Part shown: piece by piece, positions 1-7,782 of the stretch
How positions within the stretch are numbered: the stretch's first letter is position 1
Layout of the letters: each line of letters starts with the position of its first letter
Source of the DNA: Chlamydiales bacterium
GTDB taxonomy: Bacteria > Chlamydiota > Chlamydiia > Chlamydiales > JARBTQ01
NCBI GenBank assembly: GCA_029240075.1
Contig: JARBTQ010000004.1
Coordinates: 62,001-126,000 of the forward strand
Direction of reading: 5' to 3'
DNA length: 64,000 bases
Program-made: the position numbers and the translations under genes
Notes under the pieces: model-generated
What the model saw: only the letters and a program-made list of their open reading frames with translations
Database searches by the model: none
What the model was told of the DNA's origin: nothing

Positions 1-95
1 CCGGATGTAAGCAAATATTCAATAATTGTGCGAAGTGACTGGTTATGATTGTAGGTAGGGATAAGGGCACAGATACGGTATGATAAATTAGTCAT
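1..95 (-). CDS. Glycosyltransferase family 2, N-terminal fragment (cut by window edge)
   Basis: This frame opens with ATG at 95-93 and runs off the left edge after 31 codons. The translation starts MTNLSYRICALIPTYNHNQS, and the ALIPTYN stretch is the typical first beta strand and nucleotide-sugar contact of GT-A fold family 2 glycosyltransferases. Its start overlaps the stop of the dehydratase gene by 8 bases, so it is translationally coupled to the operon. In aryl polyene clusters a GT2-type gene (often fused to an acyltransferase) commonly follows the dehydratase, which agrees with the gene order here. Only the first 31 residues are visible, so length, fusion state and substrate are unknown. 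Confidence 0.75.
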   Translation of the reverse strand, partial: MTNLSYRICALIPTYNHNQSLRTIIEYLLTS

Positions 96-462
96 GAAAT
101 CTTCCAGAAGGAATGTAAGTGAGGCGCCCCGATGAGAATGACATTTCATCAGAAGTAAACGTATAATACAGCATAAATTTCTCGATATGATGCTCTATGA
201 GTAATGTGATAATCATGTCAGGAAGAATTGGATTAGTGAATTTAATTGCATTTCCCTCTTTAACTGCGGGTGTAATATTAAAAAATTCCTTAGCATAGTG
301 TATTGCCCAATGAATTTGAACTACACCAGGCAAAATCGGGTGTTCTGGAAAATGACCATCTAAGAAAGCTAACTCTTGAGGAATATAACATTTGACCCTT
401 GCTTTATTGCCAATCAATGTTTTTTCTAAGATAAATGGTAGTTGAATCGTGCTTAATCCCAT
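88..462 (-). CDS. FabZ/ApeI-like 3-hydroxyacyl-ACP dehydratase
   Basis: This 124-residue single hot-dog protein carries HFPEHPILPG at about residues 37-46, the FabA/FabZ active-site signature with the catalytic His and the proline-rich turn. It would dehydrate 3-hydroxyacyl-ACP intermediates during polyene chain extension. The length suits the short dehydratases of aryl polyene clusters, which are smaller than housekeeping FabZ (about 145-150 residues). It starts 15 bases after the AMP-ligase stop and its own stop overlaps the glycosyltransferase start by 8 bases, so it lies inside one transcription unit. The dehydratase assignment is secure from the motif. The APE-type role is inferred from gene order. 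Confidence 0.82.
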   Translation of the reverse strand: MGLSTIQLPFILEKTLIGNKARVKCYIPQELAFLDGHFPEHPILPGVVQIHWAIHYAKEFFNITPAVKEGNAIKFTNPILPDMIITLLIEHHIEKFMLYYTFTSDEMSFSSGRLTYIPSGRFHD

Positions 463-477
463 AGTAAAGGAAGACCT

Positions 478-1833
478 TTATTGAAAGTGTAATTTTAAAT
501 CAGAATAGAGATATTTTCCCTGGCTATTTACAGGAATATGCGATACGAAACGCCATTTTCGAGGTATAAGTATAGGATCAAAATATAACCTAAGATACCC
601 TTTTAAATGTTCTATAAATTGAGGTCTACCTGAAGCCTTGATTATACCTTCACCTTCTTCTGAAAGAATAGCAATGATTCCCACTTCTTCTCGATAGGAC
701 CATTGAATCGGAAGAGCAATCACTTCTTTTAATGTGCCTTGCACTAATAAGCGAGTTTCAATTTCTATTAATGAAATTCGCTTTCCTTCAATTTTTACTA
801 TTCGATCTTGTCTTCCTAATAAGTTAAATTTTTTAGTATCTAACAGTTGAATACGGTCCTCAGTTTGAAGGAAATCTGGTACATCTAAATAGGGTGATTT
901 AATCTTTAAACATTCATCTACCCCTAGTGCAATCTCTATATTTGAAAAAGCTTGCCAAGGGGTGGTTTCATTTATTTGTTGGCGGTAGGCAATGCCACCG
1001 GTTTCTGTACTTCCATACACTTCTATAGGTAAAGATCCAAAGCTCTTTTCGCTCATTTGAGCAGCTGAAAAAGACAGCAAAGCTCCTGATGAAAAGATTA
1101 AAGCTGGTTTTGTAGTTTCCTCTTCACGTATATATGGCGGTATGCGAGATAGATAAGAAGGACTTGATATTAGTACACTTTGTGTATTTAAATGCTGGCA
1201 TACCTCTTCCCAGTTAGAGAATGTAAATTGGAAGAGTCCTTGACCACTACAGATGGGCCATAGTAAAGAAAAAAGGAAGCCATAAATATGATAAGGGGGA
1301 ACTGTTGAAAGAAAGTTGAAACTATGTTTTCCCCAAAGATTAAAAAGAGTAGTAACCTCAGTTTCAAGCTGTATAAGAGTTTTAGTTATTGCTTTGGGCT
1401 TTCCTGTCGATCCAGAGGTGTAAAAAGTGATCTTAGCAAGATCAGGATCTAAAACTTTAAATGTAGTGCTGACTTCGGTAAGATTTATATCAAGAGCTGT
1501 AACAAAGCTATCTTGATCTGTTAATAACAGATCTGTTTCTTGTAACAGTTCTTTCAATAGGTTGGGAGCTGATGTATGAGGAAGATAAACCTCCTTATCC
1601 AACTGAAGGGCTGCTAAAATTACAGTTAAGAGAAAACAGCGATCTTCACTTAAAATAAAAATTCTACTCGCATTTGCCTCTCTGATGTACTTAATAAAAG
1701 CATGTATAGCTGAATAATTTATTTTAAAGGAAGAGGATTTCCGTTCCAAAGACCTGTGATTGAAAAATGGGATTTTTTCAATATCAATTTCTACGAGTAA
1801 ACGATGGAATGGAATATAGTTTTGATAAGACAT
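478..1833 (-). CDS. ApeH-like AMP-dependent acyl/aryl-ACP ligase
   Basis: This is an ANL-superfamily adenylation enzyme of about 451 residues. Visible motifs are the P-loop FYTSGSTGKPKA near residues 138-150, an A5-like YGSTETGG near 275, and the hinge region GRQDRIVKIEGKR near 340-352. In APE clusters this enzyme activates 4-hydroxybenzoate and loads it onto an ACP; here the starter is inferred, not shown. The frame could also open at a TTG (1845) directly after the preceding stop. I chose the ATG at 1833 because it is the first AUG; no clear ribosome site separates the two. The protein is somewhat short for an acyl-CoA synthetase, as is usual for cluster-borne ligases. Confidence 0.8.
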   Translation of the reverse strand: MSYQNYIPFHRLLVEIDIEKIPFFNHRSLERKSSSFKINYSAIHAFIKYIREANASRIFILSEDRCFLLTVILAALQLDKEVYLPHTSAPNLLKELLQETDLLLTDQDSFVTALDINLTEVSTTFKVLDPDLAKITFYTSGSTGKPKAITKTLIQLETEVTTLFNLWGKHSFNFLSTVPPYHIYGFLFSLLWPICSGQGLFQFTFSNWEEVCQHLNTQSVLISSPSYLSRIPPYIREEETTKPALIFSSGALLSFSAAQMSEKSFGSLPIEVYGSTETGGIAYRQQINETTPWQAFSNIEIALGVDECLKIKSPYLDVPDFLQTEDRIQLLDTKKFNLLGRQDRIVKIEGKRISLIEIETRLLVQGTLKEVIALPIQWSYREEVGIIAILSEEGEGIIKASGRPQFIEHLKGYLRLYFDPILIPRKWRFVSHIPVNSQGKYLYSDLKLHFQ

Positions 1834-1845
1834 GGAGTGTATCAA

Positions 1846-2436
1846 CTATTGATAATGTTTATTATAGACTAAATGGCGGTAGATGATCTCTCCCACTAGA
1901 AGTAGACCCATTAAAATGTAAGAAATTACTCCATTATAAAGTACCCAAATTTGCATGTTATCTAAATTTAAAGTCCATAAAGAAACTACGGCATTGAGGA
2001 TACAAAAGCTAAACCAAATTATAGTGACCTTACGTAAGTATTTTATACCTTTTTCATCAATTTCATAATGCCGTAAACGCGCAATCCGCTCTATCATAGA
2101 TGGGGGATAAACAAGGGTTAGTCCAAAAGTTAATGCAGTCGTAAGGCTCATAAGAACCGGATATATTAAGTAGAGGTGTTCTGGCCTCTGTATGGAAATA
2201 TATGATAAAAGAGAAACTATGCAAAAGGCTTGAAACACTAATAGGCCACCTAAAGATTTAGCATGGCTTAACAGTAGGCCACGAACAAAAATGAGAGCGA
2301 TTAGACCTACAGCTAGACCATGAATATAAGGGGACTGTAAATAAAAATAGATCAAAAATGGGTAGGCAAATGATATTGACCAAATTGCACCATTAAATAC
2401 AGCTTTAGCTGTTGATAATTTTATAGACCAGTTCAA
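1846..2436 (-). CDS. ApeG/COG4648-like inner-membrane protein
   Basis: This 196-residue protein has about six hydrophobic segments (roughly residues 12-33, 38-55, 62-80, 88-108, 138-158 and 160-185) and no recognisable catalytic motif. It sits between an ACP gene and an AMP-ligase gene, the position held by the COG4648 membrane protein of aryl polyene clusters. Its start lies 32 bases inside the preceding ACP gene, which implies translational coupling. Its biochemical function is not established; a role in anchoring or organising the synthase at the inner membrane is plausible. I call it from topology and position, not from a catalytic signature. Confidence 0.65.
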   Translation of the reverse strand: MNWSIKLSTAKAVFNGAIWSISFAYPFLIYFYLQSPYIHGLAVGLIALIFVRGLLLSHAKSLGGLLVFQAFCIVSLLSYISIQRPEHLYLIYPVLMSLTTALTFGLTLVYPPSMIERIARLRHYEIDEKGIKYLRKVTIIWFSFCILNAVVSLWTLNLDNMQIWVLYNGVISYILMGLLLVGEIIYRHLVYNKHYQ

Positions 2437-2650
2437 TTAAGTCACCTACAGTACGCACCTCTTTAAAATCAGCAGGGGCCACTTTTTTATGTGTAATATC
2501 TTGTAACTTTACAAGTAGATCTATCGCATCAATACTATCTAAATCTAGATCGGTATAAAAATTAGCTTCTAATGTAATGTTTTCCTTTGGAATTTCAAAG
2601 TATTCTACTAAATAATCAGATATTTTTTCAAAAATTTCTTGCTTATTCAC
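2405..2650 (-). CDS. Acyl carrier protein, second of a pair
   Basis: This 81-residue acidic four-helix carrier protein has the phosphopantetheine attachment motif LDLDSIDAIDL; the modified Ser is near residue 39. It is the second of two adjacent carrier proteins. Two non-identical ACPs, one for the starter and one for extension, are standard in aryl polyene clusters. Its start overlaps the first ACP by 8 bases and its end overlaps the membrane-protein gene by 32 bases. Housekeeping AcpP normally sits next to fabD/fabG/fabF, which are absent here, so this is a pathway-dedicated carrier. Confidence 0.88.
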   Translation of the reverse strand: MNKQEIFEKISDYLVEYFEIPKENITLEANFYTDLDLDSIDAIDLLVKLQDITHKKVAPADFKEVRTVGDLIELVYKIINS

Positions 2651-2915
2651 GAGGTTTCTCTCTTGCTTGACTGCTTATAAAATCCACAAGGGTCTTTACA
2701 GAGTAAAAATGCTCCTTTATATTTTCACCTTGGACCTGAATTTTTACACCATAACGCTTTTTTAACGCCATTCCGAGCTCTAAGGCATCGATTGAATCTA
2801 ATCCTAATCCATCGTTAAATAGAGCTTCTTCTGTTTTAATATCATGGACGGTTAAATCTTCTAAGTTTAAGCTTTCAATTATTAAAAGCTTAATTTCATA
2901 TTCTAAATCATTCAT
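2643..2915 (-). CDS. Acyl carrier protein, first of a pair
   Basis: This 90-residue carrier protein has the DSI signature in LGLDSIDALEL, with the phosphopantetheinylated Ser near residue 41. The sequence differs clearly from the neighbouring ACP, so the pair is not a recent tandem duplication. It overlaps the acyltransferase stop by 8 bases and the second ACP start by 8 bases. The nearby Sfp-type transferase (4766-5410) is the obvious candidate to activate both carriers. Confidence 0.88.
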   Translation of the reverse strand: MNDLEYEIKLLIIESLNLEDLTVHDIKTEEALFNDGLGLDSIDALELGMALKKRYGVKIQVQGENIKEHFYSVKTLVDFISSQAREKPRE

Positions 2916-3681
2916 AACCTAAGTACTGGTTGTAATAGTTTTGTATGTCTTCTATAAGTGCGCGCACTCTTAATGAACGCGGTCCTTTATCTTGATAATC
3001 TGTTATATTAAATTGGCGACCAACTATAACAGTAAAAGTAGGGGGGGTAGTAGGTATTTTATACCATTTTTCACCTTTTACTAACATTACTGGTGAACAA
3101 TTCATTTTTAAGGTCTGAATATTAGTCTCTGTAAAAAGGGCAAGATTTCCAACCCCTCTTTGTAATTTAATGGGTTGACCCGGCTTTGAGCGCGTTCCTT
3201 CAGGAAATATAAGTATGTTCTCTCCAAGTGCAAGTCGTTTTTTGCATTCTTCTAAAAATAATTGAGGGTCAATATCATTGCGAAGGTAACCTGCAGCTTT
3301 GATGACACCTCCGATTAAAGGGTTTTCCCAAAGTTTGCTTTTAACGACGCACTGAATTCCTTTAATTTGAGACATAATGATAACCACATCTAACAAGCTA
3401 GGGTGATTACAAGTGACAAGAGCTCCTTTCAAGTTTCTTAACTTTTCAAACTCTTTAGTATAAATTTTGAACAAGCCGAATAGAGCAAGTATACTCAGAA
3501 AACACCGGAATGAAGTACTAACAATACAGCGAACATAGTATTGCTTTTTAAACTTATCTCGCATGAACAACCCTAATACAGAAAAGATTAGTGTATACAT
3601 GAGGAAGCCGCAAATACCTAATAGGCAGAAGCCAACAGCTGTTCCAATTAGTCTTTTTATGAAGTTAATTTGCTGTCCCAT
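2908..3681 (-). CDS. ApeD-like lysophospholipid/1-acylglycerol-phosphate acyltransferase family protein
   Basis: This 257-residue LPLAT/PlsC-family enzyme has an N-terminal hydrophobic segment (about residues 10-38), the NHPSLLD form of the HX4D catalytic motif near residue 92, and FPEGTRS near 160, which binds the phosphate of the acceptor. In APE clusters an acyltransferase of this type is placed between the chain-length factor and the ACPs and is thought to transfer the polyene acyl chain to a lipid or sugar acceptor. Its start overlaps the upstream gene by 17 bases. A general phospholipid role cannot be excluded from sequence alone, but the operon context argues for the pathway. Confidence 0.82.
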   Translation of the reverse strand: MGQQINFIKRLIGTAVGFCLLGICGFLMYTLIFSVLGLFMRDKFKKQYYVRCIVSTSFRCFLSILALFGLFKIYTKEFEKLRNLKGALVTCNHPSLLDVVIIMSQIKGIQCVVKSKLWENPLIGGVIKAAGYLRNDIDPQLFLEECKKRLALGENILIFPEGTRSKPGQPIKLQRGVGNLALFTETNIQTLKMNCSPVMLVKGEKWYKIPTTPPTFTVIVGRQFNITDYQDKGPRSLRVRALIEDIQNYYNQYLGYE

Positions 3682-4375
3682 TTTTCTCTAATAAAAAATA
3701 TCCACCTGATATAGGAAGTGTAAGATTTAAATCGTTACCCACTAAAAAATTTAAAAATTCTAAAGTTGGTACAGCAGGCTGTCTATTTTGATTTAATGCA
3801 GAAATATAGCGAATTTTGATGCTGGCGAGTTTGGTCGATTTTTGGCAATCTAGGATCATTGCTATAGCTATGGGCGAATTTAAGTTATCTAATAAGTCGT
3901 CATATACGGAATCTAAAGGAACATCATAGTAAATATATCCAACCTTTGAATTTTTTATTTTTGAGAGTGTAAATGCTTCTAATAAACCAGTCTCAAAGCT
4001 ATTTGCTCCAGCCGATAAAGCGGTATTTGTACAGAAATTTCCTGTCATGATTGAATAAAGACTATAGATAGCATTATGCACAGAGAGGCTAAAGTCTGTG
4101 GGAGATATCTGTTCATAATTTAATAGGCTAGAAAATAAATGGATCATGCGGTCTGTATCACCATGACGCGATGCTGTTATCCAAGGTATTCTTTCTCCAT
4201 GCGTAAAGCTAGCCGCTTGTTCCATAAGTGTGACAGCTATATTTCCTAAGCGTCCCAGGCGTCTCTTCAATTGGGCAGGAATAGGTTTAGTTATATTCTC
4301 TATTTGAGCAGGCCACACTCCGTTACTAATATTTTCGTGCCAAAAGCAGCTTTTTATTTGTATTGTAGCGTCCAC
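3665..4375 (-). CDS. Beta-ketoacyl synthase-like chain-length factor (Ketoacyl-synt_2 type)
   Basis: This 236-residue protein has the features of the short ketosynthase-like proteins of aryl polyene and related clusters: TASRHGD near residue 70, SPTDFSLSVHNA near 95-106, and ALSAGANSFETGLLEA near 120-135. The position normally held by the catalytic Cys of a ketosynthase reads SAG, so it is probably a non-catalytic partner that sets chain length for a true ketosynthase encoded elsewhere. The start is GTG at 4375: an in-frame TAG lies three codons upstream, no ATG is available, and an AGG-containing site precedes it. It is the first gene of the overlapping operon. Confidence 0.72.
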   Translation of the reverse strand: MDATIQIKSCFWHENISNGVWPAQIENITKPIPAQLKRRLGRLGNIAVTLMEQAASFTHGERIPWITASRHGDTDRMIHLFSSLLNYEQISPTDFSLSVHNAIYSLYSIMTGNFCTNTALSAGANSFETGLLEAFTLSKIKNSKVGYIYYDVPLDSVYDDLLDNLNSPIAIAMILDCQKSTKLASIKIRYISALNQNRQPAVPTLEFLNFLVGNDLNLTLPISGGYFLLEKNGTAN

Positions 4376-4765
4376 AATTACCTATGGGATATCTTAGCCA
4401 TGTTTTTGATAGAATCAGTCTTAACTATTAAAGTGCAAGATAAATTATATAAATTGCTAACAGAACTCAATATGATAGTGTTCATACAATAAACTTGAAA
4501 AGAGTTATGGCTTTACTTTTATAGCTCTATTATTAAGTTTTTAAAGCCTTCCTTTAGAGACTATTTCGAAGAAAAATCAACAAAATTTTAAAGCTAAATC
4601 ATCAATATAATTCTTTATCGAGCACTTTCGCAAATCTCTGCAAATTAAATTTTGCAAATATTTAGTTTTTAATGATTAAAATATTTTTTAAATTATACTT
4701 AAATTTGATTTGATTACAAGTAATTTTTTATAGAATTTTTTAACTATAATTTACTTTTAAATAGC
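4376..4765. other. Intergenic region, probable promoter of the biosynthetic operon
   Basis: These 390 AT-rich bases lie between the PPTase 3' end and the first cluster gene, both on the minus strand. I see no convincing gene; a 73-codon plus-strand frame starting at 4271 is mostly antisense to the ketosynthase gene. On the minus strand a TATAAT hexamer near 4445-4450 follows a TTGAGT-like hexamer with about 15 bases between them, a weak promoter candidate. Confidence 0.35.
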
Positions 4766-5410
4766 TCAATTTTTAAAGCAGATTGAGATCATGTATTTTT
4801 TATAGTGGATAGAAAAGGTTTGACAATCAGGAAAATAAGGGAATCCTCTTTTATTAAAAAATACAGAAGAAAAGTAAGAATAAGTGCTACGGTTTTCGGT
4901 GCATTTGTAATGAGCCTCTTTCATGGTCCATAACTTATAAAATCGCTTTACAGTATTTTCTTTATAGATCCATTCCTTTTCGCTCTGTGTAAAAATTTCG
5001 TTAATAAGCCCTTCTATATTTCGAAAAGGGTCTATTTTTTCTATATCTACTCCAATTTGATAAGCGCTGATTCCAACTATTGCTAATTCATGTGAATGGG
5101 ATAAATTAAAATAAATAGGGCTATTTTTTAAAAAGGGTTTTAACTCTGCTGTGTATTCAAATGAAATGTTAGAAGGTTTAATTTGTACATACGGGGAAAG
5201 AATCTGTTTCATAAGAGCTCTACAAATCGCAAATCTTTGTTTTGAATCTAAGCGTAAGAATTTTGATAGACGATCTCTTTCCCTGGCATCAAGCATATGA
5301 TACGATTCATTAAATTCTGATTCCGTTATTTGGGAACAATCAATAGCGAACAGGGAGCACTGTTTATATGGGATACTAATAGGGCTTAATCGAGATTGTA
5401 GAGGGGGCAT
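4766..5410 (-). CDS. Sfp/Gsp-type 4'-phosphopantetheinyl transferase
   Basis: This 214-residue protein has the two diagnostic motifs of Sfp-type transferases: GVDIEKI near residues 118-124 (Mg-binding Asp) and the LWTMKEAHYK box near 158-167 (Trp, Lys, Glu). It transfers the phosphopantetheine arm of CoA to the Ser of carrier proteins. Bacteria that use only AcpS for fatty acid synthesis do not need such an enzyme, so its position 390 bases upstream of two dedicated ACP genes, on the same strand, points to a role in the polyene-type pathway. The ATG start at 5410 is the first in frame. Confidence 0.88.
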   Translation of the reverse strand: MPPLQSRLSPISIPYKQCSLFAIDCSQITESEFNESYHMLDARERDRLSKFLRLDSKQRFAICRALMKQILSPYVQIKPSNISFEYTAELKPFLKNSPIYFNLSHSHELAIVGISAYQIGVDIEKIDPFRNIEGLINEIFTQSEKEWIYKENTVKRFYKLWTMKEAHYKCTENRSTYSYFSSVFFNKRGFPYFPDCQTFSIHYKKYMISICFKN

Positions 5411-5583
5411 GTCTTAAAAATTATATTCTATGTACTAGTATACTGTGTCTAAATTTAAGTAGATTATCAAGTTTTAAGCCTGATCTTTTTAAATCATCTA
5501 CACAGATATGTATAGTTCAATTTTACTTAATTTACTAGCACGCATATCCGATAATCTTCGTAAAAAAAGCTAAAAGGTGAGGT

Positions 5584-5835
5584 ATGATTGATATTAAGGA
5601 ATCTTTTGATCAACCAAATAATAAAAGTACTAACGGCAAAGATAAAACTAACCAAGGTATGAGTAGCCGTACTAAGTATATCAGCATCTATTGGAAATGT
5701 TGCCACATCTTTTCTAGAATATACCAAAATAAGAATGGAACTGCTTATCAAGGGTGTTGTCCAAGGTGTTTAAAAAGCGTAGAAGCTCCAATTGGTCCTC
5801 AAGGCACATCGCAAAGGATGTTTATGGCAGGATAA
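5584..5835 (+). CDS. Small Cys-rich zinc-ribbon-like conserved protein
   Basis: This 83-residue protein has a low-complexity polar N-terminus (about residues 1-30) followed by a compact domain with KCCHIF and CCPRC cysteine clusters near residues 38-65 and a basic, glycine-rich end that finishes RMFMAG. The CC...CPxC spacing suggests a zinc ribbon. I recall short proteins with this layout from other Planctomycetes-Verrucomicrobia-Chlamydiae bacteria, but no function is known to me. An AGGTGAGG-type ribosome site lies just before the ATG. The oppositely oriented frame over the same bases is an antisense shadow. Confidence 0.65.
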   Translation: MIDIKESFDQPNNKSTNGKDKTNQGMSSRTKYISIYWKCCHIFSRIYQNKNGTAYQGCCPRCLKSVEAPIGPQGTSQRMFMAG

Positions 5836-6205
5836 TACAGTAACTCCTATATACCCTGTAAATCGCTTTCTTAATAGAATCTTGCAGAAATAGTTTTGCA
5901 TAAGGTCTATTATAATTTTAAATCTACTTTTTAAAATAAAAAAATGTCTTCACGCTATATGTGATAGTAGCAAAATTTTAGAGCCACTTAGAATTTTTTT
6001 AATCACATCTTTGATTCTGAAGGGATTATCTAAATACTAGTTTCTTTTGATCAGACGGTATATAAGCATCTAAATATACAGAGTTTTTTCAATTATGCTG
6101 AGAGTGATAACCCTCTTCACATAAAATGCATTTTACTTTATGGAAAAAAGGGAAGGTCTGCTTTTTATACTCTGTTCTTGTTGACTTCTTCTAGAGAAAT
6201 TTTTT
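5836..6205. other. Intergenic region, no gene seen
   Basis: These 370 AT-rich bases between the small Cys-rich protein and the lipoprotein hold no supported gene. A TATACT hexamer near 6168 and a TTGACT hexamer near 6181 could belong to promoters of the downstream gene, which would fit a start at 6341 rather than 6206. Confidence 0.3.
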
Positions 6206-6340
6206 ATGGTTCCTTCTATGAAAGAAACGGCAAGAGAGAGAATTATAGCGGATAGAATGGCTAACCAGCTTGTAAGTTATTTTAATAACTATAGGATATC
6301 AACTGTGAATTTTCGAACTAATTTTTACCATACACTAATT

Positions 6341-7072
6341 ATGACTTTAAGCCCTTTTAAAAGCCAAATTTATAGATGTGCTCCTCTTATAGCTTGTCTA
6401 GGAGTGATTAGTTCTTGTCATCCTTACCAAAAACAAATCCCAACAGGCTTTTCTATAAAGTTAGAAAATGTCTATGCAAATCCCAAATATGATCATAGCA
6501 AAGTCAATAACGTATTGTGCTTACCCATACAGAATCCTCTGAGGAACCAACAATTGATTTTTGCGCAGAATGATATTAAACTATCTTTATTGCGTAATTT
6601 TGGAAAGTTCAACTATTTTAATATCCAATACCCAACACACATGGAAGAGAGTATGGGTGAAGTTGTTAACTTAGATACAGGAACTATAAATCGTTTAAAG
6701 TTGGGAGCTATTGGAGAACAATTTAGTACTCAAGCTATACTACAAGTAAGCATTATGGATTACCGCCCTTTTACGCCTATGCGGTTACAACTTAAAGCTG
6801 TATTAGTGGATTGTCAAACAGGGGAAAAAGTTTGGGCTGCTGACCAAGTCTTTGATGCTCAAGATGCTCATGTGATTAATGGGATGCGTATTTGGTGGAA
6901 TACGTATGTTGCTGGAGGAAACGCAAACCAGCGCTTTAGTACTAGTATGATAAATCCTTCATTTTTTATCGATTTTGCTCTATTTAATCTTGCACAATCC
7001 TATGGTGATGCACGAGTCAAAAATACAGAAGCTATTGATAAAATAAAGAGTACTTTGGATAAAGCTAAGTAA
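6341..7072 (+). CDS. Putative outer-membrane lipoprotein with CsgG/LpoB/FlgO-like domain
   Basis: From the ATG at 6341 the protein is 243 residues and starts with a basic segment, a hydrophobic core and the lipobox-like ISSC, typical of a lipoprotein signal peptide. The frame is open to an ATG at 6206, but that would bury the signal 45 residues deep, so I prefer 6341. Neither start has a strong ribosome site. The mature part alternates strands and ends with LVDCQTGEKVW, the pattern seen in the periplasmic domains of LpoB, CsgG and FlgO-type lipoproteins (an extracted lipid-anchored binding fold). Exact family uncertain. The FlgM-like gene follows after 126 bases on the same strand. Confidence 0.55.
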   Translation: MTLSPFKSQIYRCAPLIACLGVISSCHPYQKQIPTGFSIKLENVYANPKYDHSKVNNVLCLPIQNPLRNQQLIFAQNDIKLSLLRNFGKFNYFNIQYPTHMEESMGEVVNLDTGTINRLKLGAIGEQFSTQAILQVSIMDYRPFTPMRLQLKAVLVDCQTGEKVWAADQVFDAQDAHVINGMRIWWNTYVAGGNANQRFSTSMINPSFFIDFALFNLAQSYGDARVKNTEAIDKIKSTLDKAK

Positions 7073-7198
7073 TAGCTATATGTGCTACTAGAGGAAAAAG
7101 GGTATTTATGTAAGTTCTTATAGATAAGCTAATTGTCTATACTTGCGCTGAACTAATTATGCAATATGCCGATATTTTAAGTAACAAGAGGTGCATTT

Positions 7199-7588
7199 AT
7201 GAGCGATATCTATTCTATCTCAAACTCCGATCTTCCAAAAAAGGTAAAACCTTTTGCTTCACATAAGAAAAATGGAGTTGATAGACAATTAAAAGCAGAG
7301 GACTCAACAAATTCCTGTATAGAAGATACTGTAGTTATTTCAGCAGAGTCTTCAGCAGCTTCTTCTGCAGCTAATAAATTACGTCAATGGGTAGAAATGG
7401 CTAAAACAATGGAGCTACCTAAAGATTTAAAAGTGGATGATTTTTCTGAAGAAGAATATCTAGAGGGTAAATCTGATGAAGGTAATATTGACAGAGTAAA
7501 AGAAAGGATAGCAACAGGTTTCTATGAAAAAAACAGGGAAGAAGTACTAGATACTTTAGCCAAAAAGCTCTTCGTTCCTGTTAAATAA
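7199..7588 (+). CDS. FlgM-like anti-sigma factor (putative)
   Basis: This 129-residue acidic, probably disordered protein ends with a helix pattern very like FlgM: VVISAESSAA near residues 49-58 matches the conserved V-x-L-S-x-E-A segment, and RVKERIATGFYEK followed by EEVLDTLAKKLF near 100-127 matches the sigma-28-binding C-terminus. FlgM binds and holds the flagellar/late sigma factor. The protein is longer than typical FlgM (about 95-105 residues) because of a polar N-terminal extension. Start supported by an AAGAGG site. A strong hairpin follows the stop. If correct, it could control sigma-28, which chlamydiae keep for late genes. The call rests on pattern only. Confidence 0.5.
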   Translation: MSDIYSISNSDLPKKVKPFASHKKNGVDRQLKAEDSTNSCIEDTVVISAESSAASSAANKLRQWVEMAKTMELPKDLKVDDFSEEEYLEGKSDEGNIDRVKERIATGFYEKNREEVLDTLAKKLFVPVK

Positions 7589-7684
7589 ATCTAAAGAACT
7601 GTATAGAGTGGATAGTATACAAGTTATAGCTAAAAGTTTTGCATTACAAAACAAGAGCAAACCAACTATCTAAAAATTTATGCC

Positions 7685-7714
7685 AATGCTTGATGACATG
7701 CTATCAAGCATTTT
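7685..7714. terminator. Bidirectional hairpin terminator between convergent genes
   Basis: A perfect 10-bp inverted repeat (AATGCTTGAT at 7685-7694 and ATCAAGCATT at 7703-7712, 8-base loop) lies between the FlgM-like gene (plus, ends 7588) and the DUF4385 gene (minus, ends 7783). Short T-rich stretches follow on both strands, so it can serve both genes. Confidence 0.65.
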
Positions 7715-7782
7715 GTAAAATTTGTTTATTTAAACCGGTATAAGCTTTTAACAAAGGATTTACAAATTATAGAATAGTCCCT

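Noticed and set aside
4271-4492. Open plus-strand frame of 73 codons
   Set aside because: Half of it is antisense to the ketosynthase-like gene, the rest is AT-rich spacer, and there is no ribosome site.
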